Below are positions 1-7,764 of a stretch of 29,530 nt of DNA, piece after piece. The stretch spans positions 14,875 through 44,404 of the forward strand of contig DBQQ01000008.1 in NCBI GenBank assembly GCA_002305315.1, written 5' to 3'. The position numbers were made by a program, and so were the translations under genes. The first letter of the stretch is position 1; each line of letters begins with the position of its first letter. The notes beneath the pieces were generated by a model, which did no database searches, was not told the origin of the DNA, and worked only from the letters and a program-made list of their open reading frames with translations. The stretch comes from Clostridiales bacterium UBA1390. Lineage in GTDB: Bacteria; Bacillota; Clostridia; Lachnospirales; Bianqueaceae.

Positions 1-1
1 C

Positions 2-43
2 CGCGAGATGGCCGCCAGAGGGCGAGCTGCCATGGAGAGATAG
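2..43 (+). CDS. possible C-terminal tail of an upstream gene (partial)
   Basis: An open frame enters from the left edge and ends at a TAG at 41-43. It encodes 13 residues rich in Arg, Ala and Glu. The stop lies 16 bases before the next start, a spacing typical of this strand. Thirteen residues are too few to identify a family, and the frame could be chance. Confidence 0.3.
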   Translation, partial: REMAARGRAAMER

Positions 44-59
44 AAAGAGAGGTGGGCAG

Positions 60-1406
60 ATGAGGGAGATTCAGATTCCGCAGCAAGTGGACTGGATATT
101 GGCTGAATTAGAGAAGAACGGCTATGAAGCGTACATAGTGGGAGGATGTGTGCGAGATAGTCTGTTAGAGCGGAAACCCAAGGATTGGGATGTAACTACT
201 TCTGCCAGACCCCAGGATGTAAAGAGGATCTTTCGTAATACGTATGATACAGGGATAGAGCATGGAACGGTCAGTGTTCGCGTAGGAACAGAGATCTATG
301 AGGTGACGACATTTCGGGTAGATGGAGATTATTCGGATCATCGGCGACCGGATTCGGTGGAATATACGGACAAGCTGGCGGAAGACCTGAAGCGCAGAGA
401 TTTTACCATGAATGCCATGGCATATCATCCAAGGACAGGATTGGTCGATCTTTTTGGCGGACAGGAAGATTTAAGGACAGGCTGCATTCGCTGTGTTGGT
501 GATCCTGAGGAAAGATTTGAAGAAGATGCGTTGCGGATGCTTAGAGCCTTTCGCTTTGCGGCTCGGTTTGGATTTCAGGTGGAGGAAAAAACGGAGAAAG
601 CTGTGCGGATGAAAGCGCCGTTGCTGGAAAATGTGAGAAGGGAACGCGTGCGTGAGGAGATGGATCAACTCGTATGTTCGGCATATCCTGGGATCCTTCG
701 GGATGTTTGTGAGACCGGACTTATGGCCTACATTATACCGGAATGGATACCATGCATTGGCGCCAAGCAAAACACGCCATATCATGTTTATACGGTGGAG
801 GAGCATATGATTCGTGCAGTAGAGGCGGCGCAGCCGGTTCGGGTCGTTAGATGGGCTGCGCTTTTACACGACATTGCGAAACCGCATTGCCGTAATACGG
901 ATGCGGATGGAAGGGATCATTTTCCGGGACATCCAGAGCAAAGCGCGCAAATGGCGGATAAGATCCTGCGAGGACTCAAGTTTGATAATGTGACTCGAGA
1001 GGCCGTCGTTTTAAGTATCCGTCTGCACGATGAAACGCCGCCGCGGGATTTATGTCAGATGCGTCATCTGATGAGTCGCATTCCGGATGGATTTTATCCG
1101 TATTTGCAGGCTCTCGAACGTGCGGATGCAGCAGCACAAAATCCCCAATATCTGGAAGCCAGTATGGAGAAGCTGGACGTGGCAAGGGCCTTGTATGAAC
1201 AAGTGGTAGAGGAGAAGCAATGTGTTAAACTGGCGGATTTGGCGATCAATGGGAGAGACCTGATGGATCTTGGATTTCCCAAAGGAAGGATGATCGGCGA
1301 GGTGCTGCAACAACTGCTGCAGCAAGTATTGGATTATCCGAATATGAATCAAAAAGGACTCCTTTTGGACATAGCAAACAGGTTAAAAGAGAGGATGCTG
1401 CCGTAA
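60..1406 (+). CDS. cca: CCA tRNA nucleotidyltransferase (class II, with HD domain)
   Basis: 448 residues, normal for the bacterial class II enzyme that adds or repairs the 3' CCA end of tRNAs in the cytoplasm using CTP and ATP. The nucleotidyltransferase head shows GG at residues 28-29, VRDSLL, and the metal-binding DWD at 42-44, followed by the RRDFTMNAMAY motif and the RMLRAFRFAARFGF helix typical of the poly(A) polymerase/CCA family. An HD phosphohydrolase-like domain follows with HD at residues 270-271. The start is supported by a purine-rich GAGGTGGG just upstream. It is followed immediately by a strong terminator, so it ends its transcription unit. Poly(A) polymerase is a homologous alternative, but Clostridia normally carry this form as the CCA enzyme. 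Confidence 0.95.
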   Translation: MREIQIPQQVDWILAELEKNGYEAYIVGGCVRDSLLERKPKDWDVTTSARPQDVKRIFRNTYDTGIEHGTVSVRVGTEIYEVTTFRVDGDYSDHRRPDSVEYTDKLAEDLKRRDFTMNAMAYHPRTGLVDLFGGQEDLRTGCIRCVGDPEERFEEDALRMLRAFRFAARFGFQVEEKTEKAVRMKAPLLENVRRERVREEMDQLVCSAYPGILRDVCETGLMAYIIPEWIPCIGAKQNTPYHVYTVEEHMIRAVEAAQPVRVVRWAALLHDIAKPHCRNTDADGRDHFPGHPEQSAQMADKILRGLKFDNVTREAVVLSIRLHDETPPRDLCQMRHLMSRIPDGFYPYLQALERADAAAQNPQYLEASMEKLDVARALYEQVVEEKQCVKLADLAINGRDLMDLGFPKGRMIGEVLQQLLQQVLDYPNMNQKGLLLDIANRLKERMLP

Positions 1407-1422
1407 AAATCATGGAAAACTG

Positions 1423-1454
1423 CAGAACTGCCAGATCAGGCAGTTCTGTTTTTT
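1423..1454 (+). terminator. rho-independent terminator after cca
   Basis: Perfect 10-bp stem CAGAACTGCC/GGCAGTTCTG with a 6-base loop, followed by six T residues. Confidence 0.93.
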
Positions 1455-1523
1455 GATTTCACGCATAGGATGATATCGTTTCCGTCGGCCAGGCGGATGA
1501 CTTTAGAAAAAGGATGTGAAACC

Positions 1524-2519
1524 ATGCGTGAGCTGAATCCCGGTATGCTGAAGGAACTTGGACTTGCGGCTATGAAAGTAAGCCGAGAATTTGGAGCGTA
1601 TCTATGTGAGACAAATCAGGGATTGTATCTTGTGAAGGATACAGATGCCTCGGAACGGGAGATGCGATTGGCCCATCTGATCAAAGAGCATTTACAGGTT
1701 CGAGGAATGGAAGAGACGGATCGATATTTTTTGGTGGACGAAAAACCATGGATCCGGTGGAACAGGGAGACGATTACAATACGCGAATGGCTGCGGGGAG
1801 AAGAAGCGGACCTGGAACAAGCAGAGGGACGGTATAAGTTGGGCAAGGCACTAGCCTGGCTGCATACACATTGCACGGGATTGGAATTGCCAGAAGATTT
1901 TAATGTGTTTCCACACTATCAGGATTGGCCGGGGCGGATGGAGAGGCAGATGCGGAGAATACGAAGCATGGGAAAAACGATTCGTCGCAGAGGGCGCCTG
2001 GAGGAATTTGATTTGCTGTTTCTTAAAGTACTGAGAACATATGAAACGGATGGAAAAGAAGCTATCGCCGGTATGGAAAACGGCTGTATGGAGAGAGTCT
2101 CCAGAAAAGCGCAGGAGCAGAGGGCGTTTGCCTATGGTGTATTTTCAAATCACTGCGCACTCTTTTCTGGACAAAGAATGTTAATTCATGATTTTGAAGG
2201 AGCACAGCTGGCTCCTCCGTTACTGGATCTGGCCAGGTTATTAGAAAAGACATTGCGGAAAAATGAGTGGAGAGCCGTATGCGGACAGGAGGTGCTGGAT
2301 GCTTATGAGTCAGTAAAAGAGATGGAAAAAGATGAAAAACAAGTGTTATATTACTACTTATTGTATCCTGGGCGAGCATGGGACCTGGCAGGGGAAGGAT
2401 ATGAGCGAAGATCTCAGTGGATTCCCAGTATATACCATAATAAATTGGAACAATTCATGGAGGGGCTGGAAGCCAGGAAGGAATGTCTGTATGCTTTGCA
2501 AAAAAGGCTGGAAGTTTGA
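1524..2519 (+). CDS. CotS-family spore coat protein (kinase-like fold)
   Basis: 331 residues from the ATG at 1524. The frame opens at 1470, but that ATG lies just beyond the cca terminator without an RBS, whereas AAAGGA precedes 1524, so I prefer 1524. The protein resembles the CotS/YutH/CotI group, coat-associated relatives of aminoglycoside phosphotransferases. Visible hallmarks are the catalytic-loop equivalent GVFSNH (205-210), where kinases have HGDxxxxN, and the metal-loop equivalent HDFEGA (from 222), followed by LLDLARLLEK. The canonical catalytic Asp of the loop is absent, as is common for coat proteins of this group. Family knowledge suggests mother-cell expression and coat localisation. 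It is monocistronic by layout: a terminator lies before it and a promoter after it. Confidence 0.8.
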   Translation: MRELNPGMLKELGLAAMKVSREFGAYLCETNQGLYLVKDTDASEREMRLAHLIKEHLQVRGMEETDRYFLVDEKPWIRWNRETITIREWLRGEEADLEQAEGRYKLGKALAWLHTHCTGLELPEDFNVFPHYQDWPGRMERQMRRIRSMGKTIRRRGRLEEFDLLFLKVLRTYETDGKEAIAGMENGCMERVSRKAQEQRAFAYGVFSNHCALFSGQRMLIHDFEGAQLAPPLLDLARLLEKTLRKNEWRAVCGQEVLDAYESVKEMEKDEKQVLYYYLLYPGRAWDLAGEGYERRSQWIPSIYHNKLEQFMEGLEARKECLYALQKRLEV

Positions 2520-2556
2520 AGAAAAAGAGAATTTTCGTGGAGAATGCGATAAAGAC

Positions 2557-2585
2557 TTTGCAGGACAAAGAAAATATGATATAAT
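2557..2585 (+). promoter_or_regulatory. sigma-A-type promoter with extended -10, upstream of the PEGA gene
   Basis: The -10 is TATAAT at 2580-2585, preceded by TGA, giving an extended TGN. The -35 is weak (TTTGCA at 2557-2562, 17-bp spacing). The predicted start near 2592 leaves a leader of about 100 bases before the ATG at 2694. Confidence 0.65.
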
Positions 2586-2629
2586 GAGCATAGCCTGCTG
2601 AAAATAAGAACAAGGAATTGGTAAATGTG

Positions 2630-2701
2630 ATGGAACGTATAGAGCAGGTTATGTCCGGCGGTATGTCGGAACGAAGAGAAAGGAGCATACATAATGGATG
2701 A
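2630..2701 (+). CDS. possible 23-residue upstream ORF overlapping the PEGA gene start
   Basis: An ATG at 2630 opens a 23-residue frame that ends at a TGA at 2699-2701, eight bases inside the next gene. AAGGA lies 13 bases upstream, a longer spacing than ideal. The frame spans the RBS of the following gene, which is the geometry of a translationally coupled leader peptide. The composition is not distinctive, so it may be chance. Confidence 0.2.
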   Translation: MERIEQVMSGGMSERRERSIHNG

Positions 2702-5120
2702 GAATTGGACGAAGGAGTTAGATGGCAAGACTCCCAGTTCAGACGATAAAGAGTTAGTGAAACGTATGCGGGAAGATGAGCTTAAGAAGAATTCGGAAAA
2801 CGAGTCAGAGCATGTGACTAGTGTGTTTCAGCGTGTTGCGCAGAGAGCGATGGGGCAAGAAAAGAAGCCGGCTATGGCGAAGCCAGTGGCAGACCAGAGG
2901 CCGAAACCGGCAGAACCGGTACAGCAAGAGGCTCCGGCGAAGGAAATGCCTCAGAATACGCAGGAATTCAAGGAACAATTCTTTAGCGATCTGATTGAAG
3001 AGGAGGCCAAGGCAGCGGCGTCGAAGGCGAAAAAACCAGCGGCGCAGCCTAGCGCGCAGCAGCCGAAGCCAGCGAGCCAGCCGAGACCAGCGGCGCAGCC
3101 GAACGCACAGCAGCCGAAGCCAGCAAGCCAGCCGAGACCGGCGGCGCAGCCGAACGCGCAGCAGCCGAAGCCAGCGAGTCAGCCGAGACCGGCGGCGCAG
3201 CCGAATGCGCAGCAGCCGAAGCCAGCGAGCCAGCCGAAGCCGGCGAGCCAGCCAAAGCCGGCGGCGCAGTCGAACGCGCAGCAGCCGAAGCCGGAGGAGC
3301 AAAAGGTCTTCCATGTTGGTAAAGAAGAGCCCAAAGAGACAGATGCGATGGAGACGGTGCTTCTTCCCGAGGAAAGTCCAGAAGAGGAAGACCAGAATGA
3401 TAATCGGACAAGCCGAGTTCTGCGGAACATATTGATTGTCGGTATTGCGTTGGTTGCGGTCGTTATTGTGGTGTTCTTACTGATCTCCAGCGCCTTGTTT
3501 GGCAATCAGGATTCTAATTCTTCCAGATCTGATATTTCTAGCACCGATGAAGTGCTTACGGGAAAGAGCATCACTGGCGTCATTACGGCTTTAGATGCCG
3601 AGAACGAGCGTGCTACGGTATACACGGCGGACTCCGCAGAAGAGATTGTGTTTGACCTAGCCGGAGTAGAGCTCGTGACAGATGAGTATGGCAATCAGAT
3701 CGGATTCACATCTTTGACAGTGGGACAGGTTGTGGATGTATCCTACCAGGAAGGAAGTAGCAACCGGGTAGAGAGATTCCGGTTGTCTTCGGGTGTGACC
3801 GAAATACAGAATGCGTACGGAATAGATATCAGTGCCGGCAATCAGCAGATTCGATATAATGGACAGACCTATGATTATGACGATCATCTGGTTTGTACCT
3901 ATGGCGGTGAGGCATTGAACCCAGAGGAGATCACAGAACAATATGTGATGAACCTGCTGGTAGTCAATCAGCATGTATATTCTATTTCCGTTATGCAGGC
4001 GGTGGGCACGGTAACGCTGACGAACATGGAAGCCTATGTGGACGCCAAGATTACCTTTACGCCGACCTATGGAGATCCGGTGGAAGTGGATATTGTAGAA
4101 TCCATGAAGCCGATTGTCCTGACAGAAGGATTCAACCGATATACGGTGGAAAAGGATGGTTCTACGATTGCTTCGGGAACATTGTTTGTGGAAGCGGGCA
4201 TTCGGCAAGAACTGCACCTTCCGGAGATCAGTGAAGAGACGGCCGTGGTGGACGTCAATGTAGTGCCAGAGGGAGTACGAGCTACCGTGACCCTCGATGG
4301 CGAGGAACAGGAGGATACCACGTTTACAGCGACTTATGGAGAACATGAGTTGGTGATTTCCGCGGAAGGATATGAGACCGTAACTCAGACCATCGACGTA
4401 TCTCAGCCGTATATGCAGGTAACGGTAGAACTGCGATCGACCATGGTGACGGTATCGGTGACAGCATCCATGAGCGGTGTAGCGATTTACTGTGACGGTG
4501 AGTATATGGGAACCTATAATGGCAGAGCCGTAGAATTTACTTTGCCGTATGGAACCTATTATCTCGTGATGGCTCGCGTAGGCTATGAAGCGATCGGCTA
4601 CGACCTGGTGCTGGATTCCTCTTCACTGTCTACAGTCAATCTGTATTTCTCGCAGTTTAACCAGCTGCCGGAGGAAAGCTCCGAAGAAGAGAGCTCCCGC
4701 TATGAGGAAAGTTCTCGGCCGGAAGAAAGTTCCAGCGGCAGCAACAGTTCGCATGAGAGCAGTTCCTACCCGGATAGTTCTCGCGAGGAAAGTTCGTATG
4801 AAGATAGTTCATATGAGGATAGCTCCTACGAAGACAGTTCCTATGAGGACAGTTCTTACGAGGAAAGCTCCTATGAAGATAGTTCGTATCAAGACAGTTC
4901 CTATGAAGACAGTTCCATGCAAGAGAGCTCTCAAGAAGAGAGCTCTCTTGTAGAGGAAAGTTCTTATGAGGAAAGCTCTTATGAAGAGAGTTCCAGCCAG
5001 GGAGACAGTTCTTCAGGAGAAACCAGCAGTTATGAAGAAAGTTCGTATGGAGATCAGAACAGTATTTCTACACAGGAATCGGTATCTGACAGCACGGATG
5101 TAAGTGAGCAAGAGCAGTAA
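2694..5120 (+). CDS. PEGA-domain membrane protein with Pro/Gln repeats and Ser-rich acidic tail
   Basis: 808 residues, RBS AAAGGAG, clear ATG. No signal peptide. A hydrophilic, presumably cytoplasmic N-terminal region of about 240 residues contains a Pro/Gln/Ala repeat (about residues 116-200). One transmembrane segment follows (about 244-268, ILIVGIALVAVVIVVFLL), so the rest is probably outside the membrane. The ectodomain is beta-rich; about residues 500-655 contain PEGA-like repeats (YGEHELVISAEGYE and a second copy near YGTYYLVMARVGYE). From about residue 660 the chain is a long Ser-rich tail of SSYED/SSYEE repeats. PEGA domains are often surface or envelope modules, but no catalytic motif is visible. 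It lies 38 bases before the phosphohexomutase gene, probably in one operon. An envelope or cell-wall role is inference; the precise function is unknown. Confidence 0.75.
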   Translation: MDENWTKELDGKTPSSDDKELVKRMREDELKKNSENESEHVTSVFQRVAQRAMGQEKKPAMAKPVADQRPKPAEPVQQEAPAKEMPQNTQEFKEQFFSDLIEEEAKAAASKAKKPAAQPSAQQPKPASQPRPAAQPNAQQPKPASQPRPAAQPNAQQPKPASQPRPAAQPNAQQPKPASQPKPASQPKPAAQSNAQQPKPEEQKVFHVGKEEPKETDAMETVLLPEESPEEEDQNDNRTSRVLRNILIVGIALVAVVIVVFLLISSALFGNQDSNSSRSDISSTDEVLTGKSITGVITALDAENERATVYTADSAEEIVFDLAGVELVTDEYGNQIGFTSLTVGQVVDVSYQEGSSNRVERFRLSSGVTEIQNAYGIDISAGNQQIRYNGQTYDYDDHLVCTYGGEALNPEEITEQYVMNLLVVNQHVYSISVMQAVGTVTLTNMEAYVDAKITFTPTYGDPVEVDIVESMKPIVLTEGFNRYTVEKDGSTIASGTLFVEAGIRQELHLPEISEETAVVDVNVVPEGVRATVTLDGEEQEDTTFTATYGEHELVISAEGYETVTQTIDVSQPYMQVTVELRSTMVTVSVTASMSGVAIYCDGEYMGTYNGRAVEFTLPYGTYYLVMARVGYEAIGYDLVLDSSSLSTVNLYFSQFNQLPEESSEEESSRYEESSRPEESSSGSNSSHESSSYPDSSREESSYEDSSYEDSSYEDSSYEDSSYEESSYEDSSYQDSSYEDSSMQESSQEESSLVEESSYEESSYEESSSQGDSSSGETSSYEESSYGDQNSISTQESVSDSTDVSEQEQ
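3039..3293 (+). repeat. in-frame 51-bp tandem repeat encoding Pro/Gln/Ala units
   Basis: Three consecutive 17-codon units at 3060-3110, 3111-3161 and 3162-3212 encode QPKPASQPRPAAQPNAQ. A longer, internally duplicated 23-codon unit follows (3213-3281), with partial units on both sides. DNA identity between units is very high, so copy number is likely to vary between strains. Confidence 0.9.
4672..5052 (+). repeat. degenerate 15-bp repeat encoding the SSYED/SSYEE tail
   Basis: Many consecutive five-codon units encode SSYED, SSYEE or SSYQD with synonymous variation. The period is a multiple of three, so unit gain or loss keeps the frame. It forms the C-terminal tail of the PEGA protein. Confidence 0.85.
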
Positions 5121-5129
5121 TATACTGCT
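5113..5129 (+). other. short hairpin across the PEGA gene stop codon
   Basis: Perfect 7-bp inverted repeat AGCAGTA/TACTGCT with a 3-base loop spanning the stop codon. No T-run follows, so it is not a convincing terminator. It may be an mRNA processing or stability element, or chance. Confidence 0.3.
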
Positions 5130-5158
5130 TGCATTATATCACGTAAGGAGGTTTCAAG

Positions 5159-6850
5159 ATGGAAGAGTACAAAGAAAGGTATGAGCGGTGGCTTTCTTCG
5201 GATGCCGTAGATGAGGCGACCAAGGAAGAACTTCGCGGGATTCAGGGAGACGAAAAGGAGATCCAGGAGCGTTTCTATAAGGATTTGGAGTTTGGAACGG
5301 CTGGGTTGCGCGGAGTCATTGAAGCCGGAGCCAATCGTATGAACGTATATACGGTGCGGCGTGCGACACAGGGGCTTGCGAATTATTTTCTGAAGCAGGA
5401 TCCGGAGGCCAAGGAAAAGGGCGTTGCGATTGCATACGATTCCCGGCATCAGTCCGATGTGTTTGCAAGAGAAACCGCGGCGGTCTTCAATGGCAATGGG
5501 ATCAAAGCGTACGTATTTGAATCTCTTCGTCCGACACCGGAACTTTCCTATGCGGTGCGTCACCTGGGGTGCAAGGGAGGCGTTGTCATCACAGCAAGCC
5601 ATAATCCTTCTAAGTATAACGGGTATAAGGCATACTGGGAGGATGGATGCCAGGTGCCTCCTCCGATGGACAGCGAGATCATTGATGAGGTAGAGAAGGT
5701 GGATATCTTCGACGGTATTCAGGTGATGCCGAGGGAAGAGGCTGAAAAAGCCGGGCTGTATATAGAGATCGGGGAAGATGTGGATGCGCCTTACATCGAG
5801 GAAATCAAGAAGCATCGGATTGATCCCGAAACTCTGGCGAGCTGTGCGGGCGATCTGAAGATCGTTTACACGCCGCTCCATGGTACGGGCAATAAGCTGG
5901 TACGCCGTGTGTTGGCAGAATGCGGATTCACGCAGGTGCATGTGGTGCCGGAACAGGAACTGCCGGATGGTGACTTCCCCACGGTACCCTATCCGAATCC
6001 GGAGGATGTACGTGCGTTGGAACTGGCAAGACAGCTGGGTGAAAAGATCGACGCGGACCTGATTGTGGGCACAGATCCGGATGCGGACCGTATGGGAATC
6101 ATGGTCAAGACACCGGAAGGATATAAGCCTTTTACAGGCAATATGACCGGTATGTTGTTGACGCACTATATTCTGGATGCCAGAAAGAAGACAGGTACAT
6201 TGCCCGCGGACGGCTTTGTGGTGAAGAGTATTGTGACCACGGAGATGGTGCGGCCCATGACCGAAGAGTATGGGGTAGAACTGCGGGATGTCCTGACGGG
6301 CTTCAAATATATTGGGCAGCAGATTCTGCGCAGTGAGCAGAGTGGGAAAGGCACCTTCCTGTTTGGCTTCGAGGAGAGCTACGGATACCTGTGCGGAACC
6401 TATGCCCGGGATAAGGACGCGGTGAGCGCCAGCCTGCTGATCTGCGAAATGGCAGCGATCTGCAAGGCGCAGGGCGTCAGTCTGATTGATCATCTGGAGG
6501 CCTTGTATAAGAAATACGGCTATTATAAGGAAGCTGTGGTTTCTATGGCATTTGAAGGAATCGAGGGCGCGGCCAAGATGAAAGAGATCATGGCGCAGAT
6601 GCGTGAGAATCCGAAGGAAAGCTATGCGGGGCTGAAAGTGATCGCAGTAGAGGATTATCTTAAGGGCTTCAAGGATTATCCAAAGTCGGATGCACTGCGG
6701 ATTCGCTTGGAAAATAATTGCTGGGTATGCGTGAGACCTTCCGGTACGGAGCCCAAGATCAAATTCTATTTCGGTGCGAACGGAAAGACAGCGGAAGAGG
6801 CTGAGAAACTGACGCAGGCACTGAAGGAAGAGATGACGGCAGGAATTTAA
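5159..6850 (+). CDS. alpha-D-phosphohexomutase (phosphoglucomutase/phosphomannomutase)
   Basis: 563 residues, typical of the PgcA-type enzymes of Firmicutes. It interconverts hexose 1- and 6-phosphates (glucose, possibly mannose), feeding UDP-glucose and envelope polysaccharide synthesis in the cytoplasm. All four family motifs are present: the phosphoserine loop TASHNP with Ser147, the Mg-binding loop GTDPDADR (304-311, Asp306/308/310), the sugar-binding loop GFEESYG, and the phosphate-binding loop RPSGTEPK (526-533). A strong RBS, TAAGGAGGT, fixes the start. A terminator hairpin follows directly. Glucose versus mannose preference cannot be decided from the motifs, so no symbol is given. Confidence 0.93.
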   Translation: MEEYKERYERWLSSDAVDEATKEELRGIQGDEKEIQERFYKDLEFGTAGLRGVIEAGANRMNVYTVRRATQGLANYFLKQDPEAKEKGVAIAYDSRHQSDVFARETAAVFNGNGIKAYVFESLRPTPELSYAVRHLGCKGGVVITASHNPSKYNGYKAYWEDGCQVPPPMDSEIIDEVEKVDIFDGIQVMPREEAEKAGLYIEIGEDVDAPYIEEIKKHRIDPETLASCAGDLKIVYTPLHGTGNKLVRRVLAECGFTQVHVVPEQELPDGDFPTVPYPNPEDVRALELARQLGEKIDADLIVGTDPDADRMGIMVKTPEGYKPFTGNMTGMLLTHYILDARKKTGTLPADGFVVKSIVTTEMVRPMTEEYGVELRDVLTGFKYIGQQILRSEQSGKGTFLFGFEESYGYLCGTYARDKDAVSASLLICEMAAICKAQGVSLIDHLEALYKKYGYYKEAVVSMAFEGIEGAAKMKEIMAQMRENPKESYAGLKVIAVEDYLKGFKDYPKSDALRIRLENNCWVCVRPSGTEPKIKFYFGANGKTAEEAEKLTQALKEEMTAGI

Positions 6851-6858
6851 AAGAGTGA

Positions 6859-6884
6859 GGGGCTGTGAGATCACGGCCCCTTTT
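6859..6884 (+). terminator. rho-independent terminator after the phosphohexomutase
   Basis: GGGGCTGTGA/TCACGGCCCC stem (one T-G wobble), very short loop, then TTTT. It ends 13 bases before the next ATG; because the T-run is short it may terminate only partly and permit read-through. Confidence 0.75.
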
Positions 6885-6896
6885 GAAAGGGAAAAA

Positions 6897-7697
6897 ATGT
6901 ATCCTCAACACGAGAAAGCTATACAAAATCTGATAGAGAGATTCAGAAATGATCCAGAGGTATTAGCGGTGATCCTAGGCGGATCCATCGCGAAGGGACT
7001 GGAACGCCCCGATTCAGATGTGGACGCCATTGTCGTTGTGACACCGGAACGGTATGAAAGACAGTGTGCCGAGCACAAGATCACGGAGTGCGTCTTTGAG
7101 GGCTGTGATTATCCAGGCGGCTATTTTGATCTGAAGTATTATACCAAGGAATATCTGGCGGCTGCGGCAGACCGGGGCAGCGAACCCACGCGGTATGCGT
7201 ATACGCATGCCCGATGTCTGTTTGCCAGAGATTCAGAAATAGAAGGTATTGTAGCGCGTCTGGATGTTTTTCAAAAGCAGGAACGGGAAGAAAAGATGAA
7301 AAGCTTCTATGCGGCATTTCGCCTGTATAGCGGATATTTCTGGCAGAGCAGCTGTAAGACAGGGAATATATATCTGAAGGTGCGCGCAGCGTCTGCTACA
7401 GTGTTATATGGACTACGCATGATTTTACAGGAAGCGGAAGTCTTATTTCCCTGCCAAAAGAACCTGATGCAGGCTGTGAGAGATCTCCCGGAGAAAAAGA
7501 AACCTGCACAGATCGTAGAGCTAGCGGAAGAGTTTTTGAAGACAATGGATCCAGAGCTGGAAGAGAAATTTGTGAAAGCGATTCGGGATTTTATTACCTA
7601 TCGGCCGGATGGGGACTATAATTCGGTGGTTTCGCGTTTCATCGAGGATCAGGAGGAATGGTGGTATCGCGAGCGGCCCTATATAGAAGAATGGTGA
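6897..7697 (+). CDS. nucleotidyltransferase-fold protein, substrate unknown
   Basis: 266 residues from the ATG at 6897 (RBS GAAAGGG). The open frame extends upstream to a GTG at 6855, but those codons run through a terminator hairpin, so the longer form is unlikely. The N-terminal region carries the minimal nucleotidyltransferase signature: GGS at 28-30, then SDVD with the metal-ligand pair Asp41/Asp43. The remainder is mostly helical and ends in an acidic, aromatic segment (EEWWYRE). The fold is shared with antibiotic nucleotidyltransferases and MNT-type antitoxins. The size and the lack of a HEPN partner gene argue against a MNT/HEPN toxin pair, and there is no specific sign of antibiotic modification. 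Confidence 0.75.
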   Translation: MYPQHEKAIQNLIERFRNDPEVLAVILGGSIAKGLERPDSDVDAIVVVTPERYERQCAEHKITECVFEGCDYPGGYFDLKYYTKEYLAAAADRGSEPTRYAYTHARCLFARDSEIEGIVARLDVFQKQEREEKMKSFYAAFRLYSGYFWQSSCKTGNIYLKVRAASATVLYGLRMILQEAEVLFPCQKNLMQAVRDLPEKKKPAQIVELAEEFLKTMDPELEEKFVKAIRDFITYRPDGDYNSVVSRFIEDQEEWWYRERPYIEEW

Positions 7698-7710
7698 CGC
7701 AAGCGGACGA

Positions 7711-7738
7711 ACCCCCTTGCCCATGCATGCATACAATA
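7711..7738 (+). promoter_or_regulatory. candidate sigma-K promoter of yabG
   Basis: The -10 CATACAATA at 7730-7738 matches the CATANNNTA consensus exactly, and an AC at 7711-7712 sits 17 bases upstream as expected for sigma-K. The predicted start near 7745 would leave a leader of about 20 bases that keeps AAGGGGG before the ATG at 7765. yabG is a known sigma-K gene in Bacillus subtilis, which supports the match. CATACAAT also fits the sigma-E -10, but no sigma-E -35 is seen. Confidence 0.6.
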
Positions 7739-7762
7739 ATGCATTGGGAAGGGGGTTTTTTT
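7711..7762 (+). terminator. strong terminator after the nucleotidyltransferase gene, overlapping the yabG promoter and RBS
   Basis: ACCCCCTTGCCCATGCAT pairs with ATGCATTGGGAAGGGGGT, a near-perfect 18-bp stem with one internal mismatch. It is followed by TTTTTTT ending two bases before the yabG ATG. The loop holds CATACAATA, a sigma-K -10 match, and the 3' arm holds the AAGGGGG that serves as the yabG RBS. Confidence 0.92.
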
Positions 7763-7764
7763 AT

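Noticed and set aside
1464..1471. CATAGGAT as a sporulation -10 for the CotS-family gene
   Set aside because: No matching sigma-E or sigma-K -35 element at the right distance; the site lies next to the T-run of the cca terminator. Too weak to list.
5054..6874. 606-codon minus-strand frame across the phosphohexomutase gene
   Set aside because: In register with the sense gene, explained by codon choice; the sense protein has all family motifs.
6855..6896. Upstream GTG start for the nucleotidyltransferase gene
   Set aside because: The extra codons run through the terminator hairpin after the phosphohexomutase gene; the ATG at 6897 has an RBS.
6897..7697. Antibiotic nucleotidyltransferase or MNT/HEPN toxin-antitoxin member
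   Set aside because: Only the generic GGS and DxD fold signature is present, there is no HEPN partner, and no resistance-family signature is seen.
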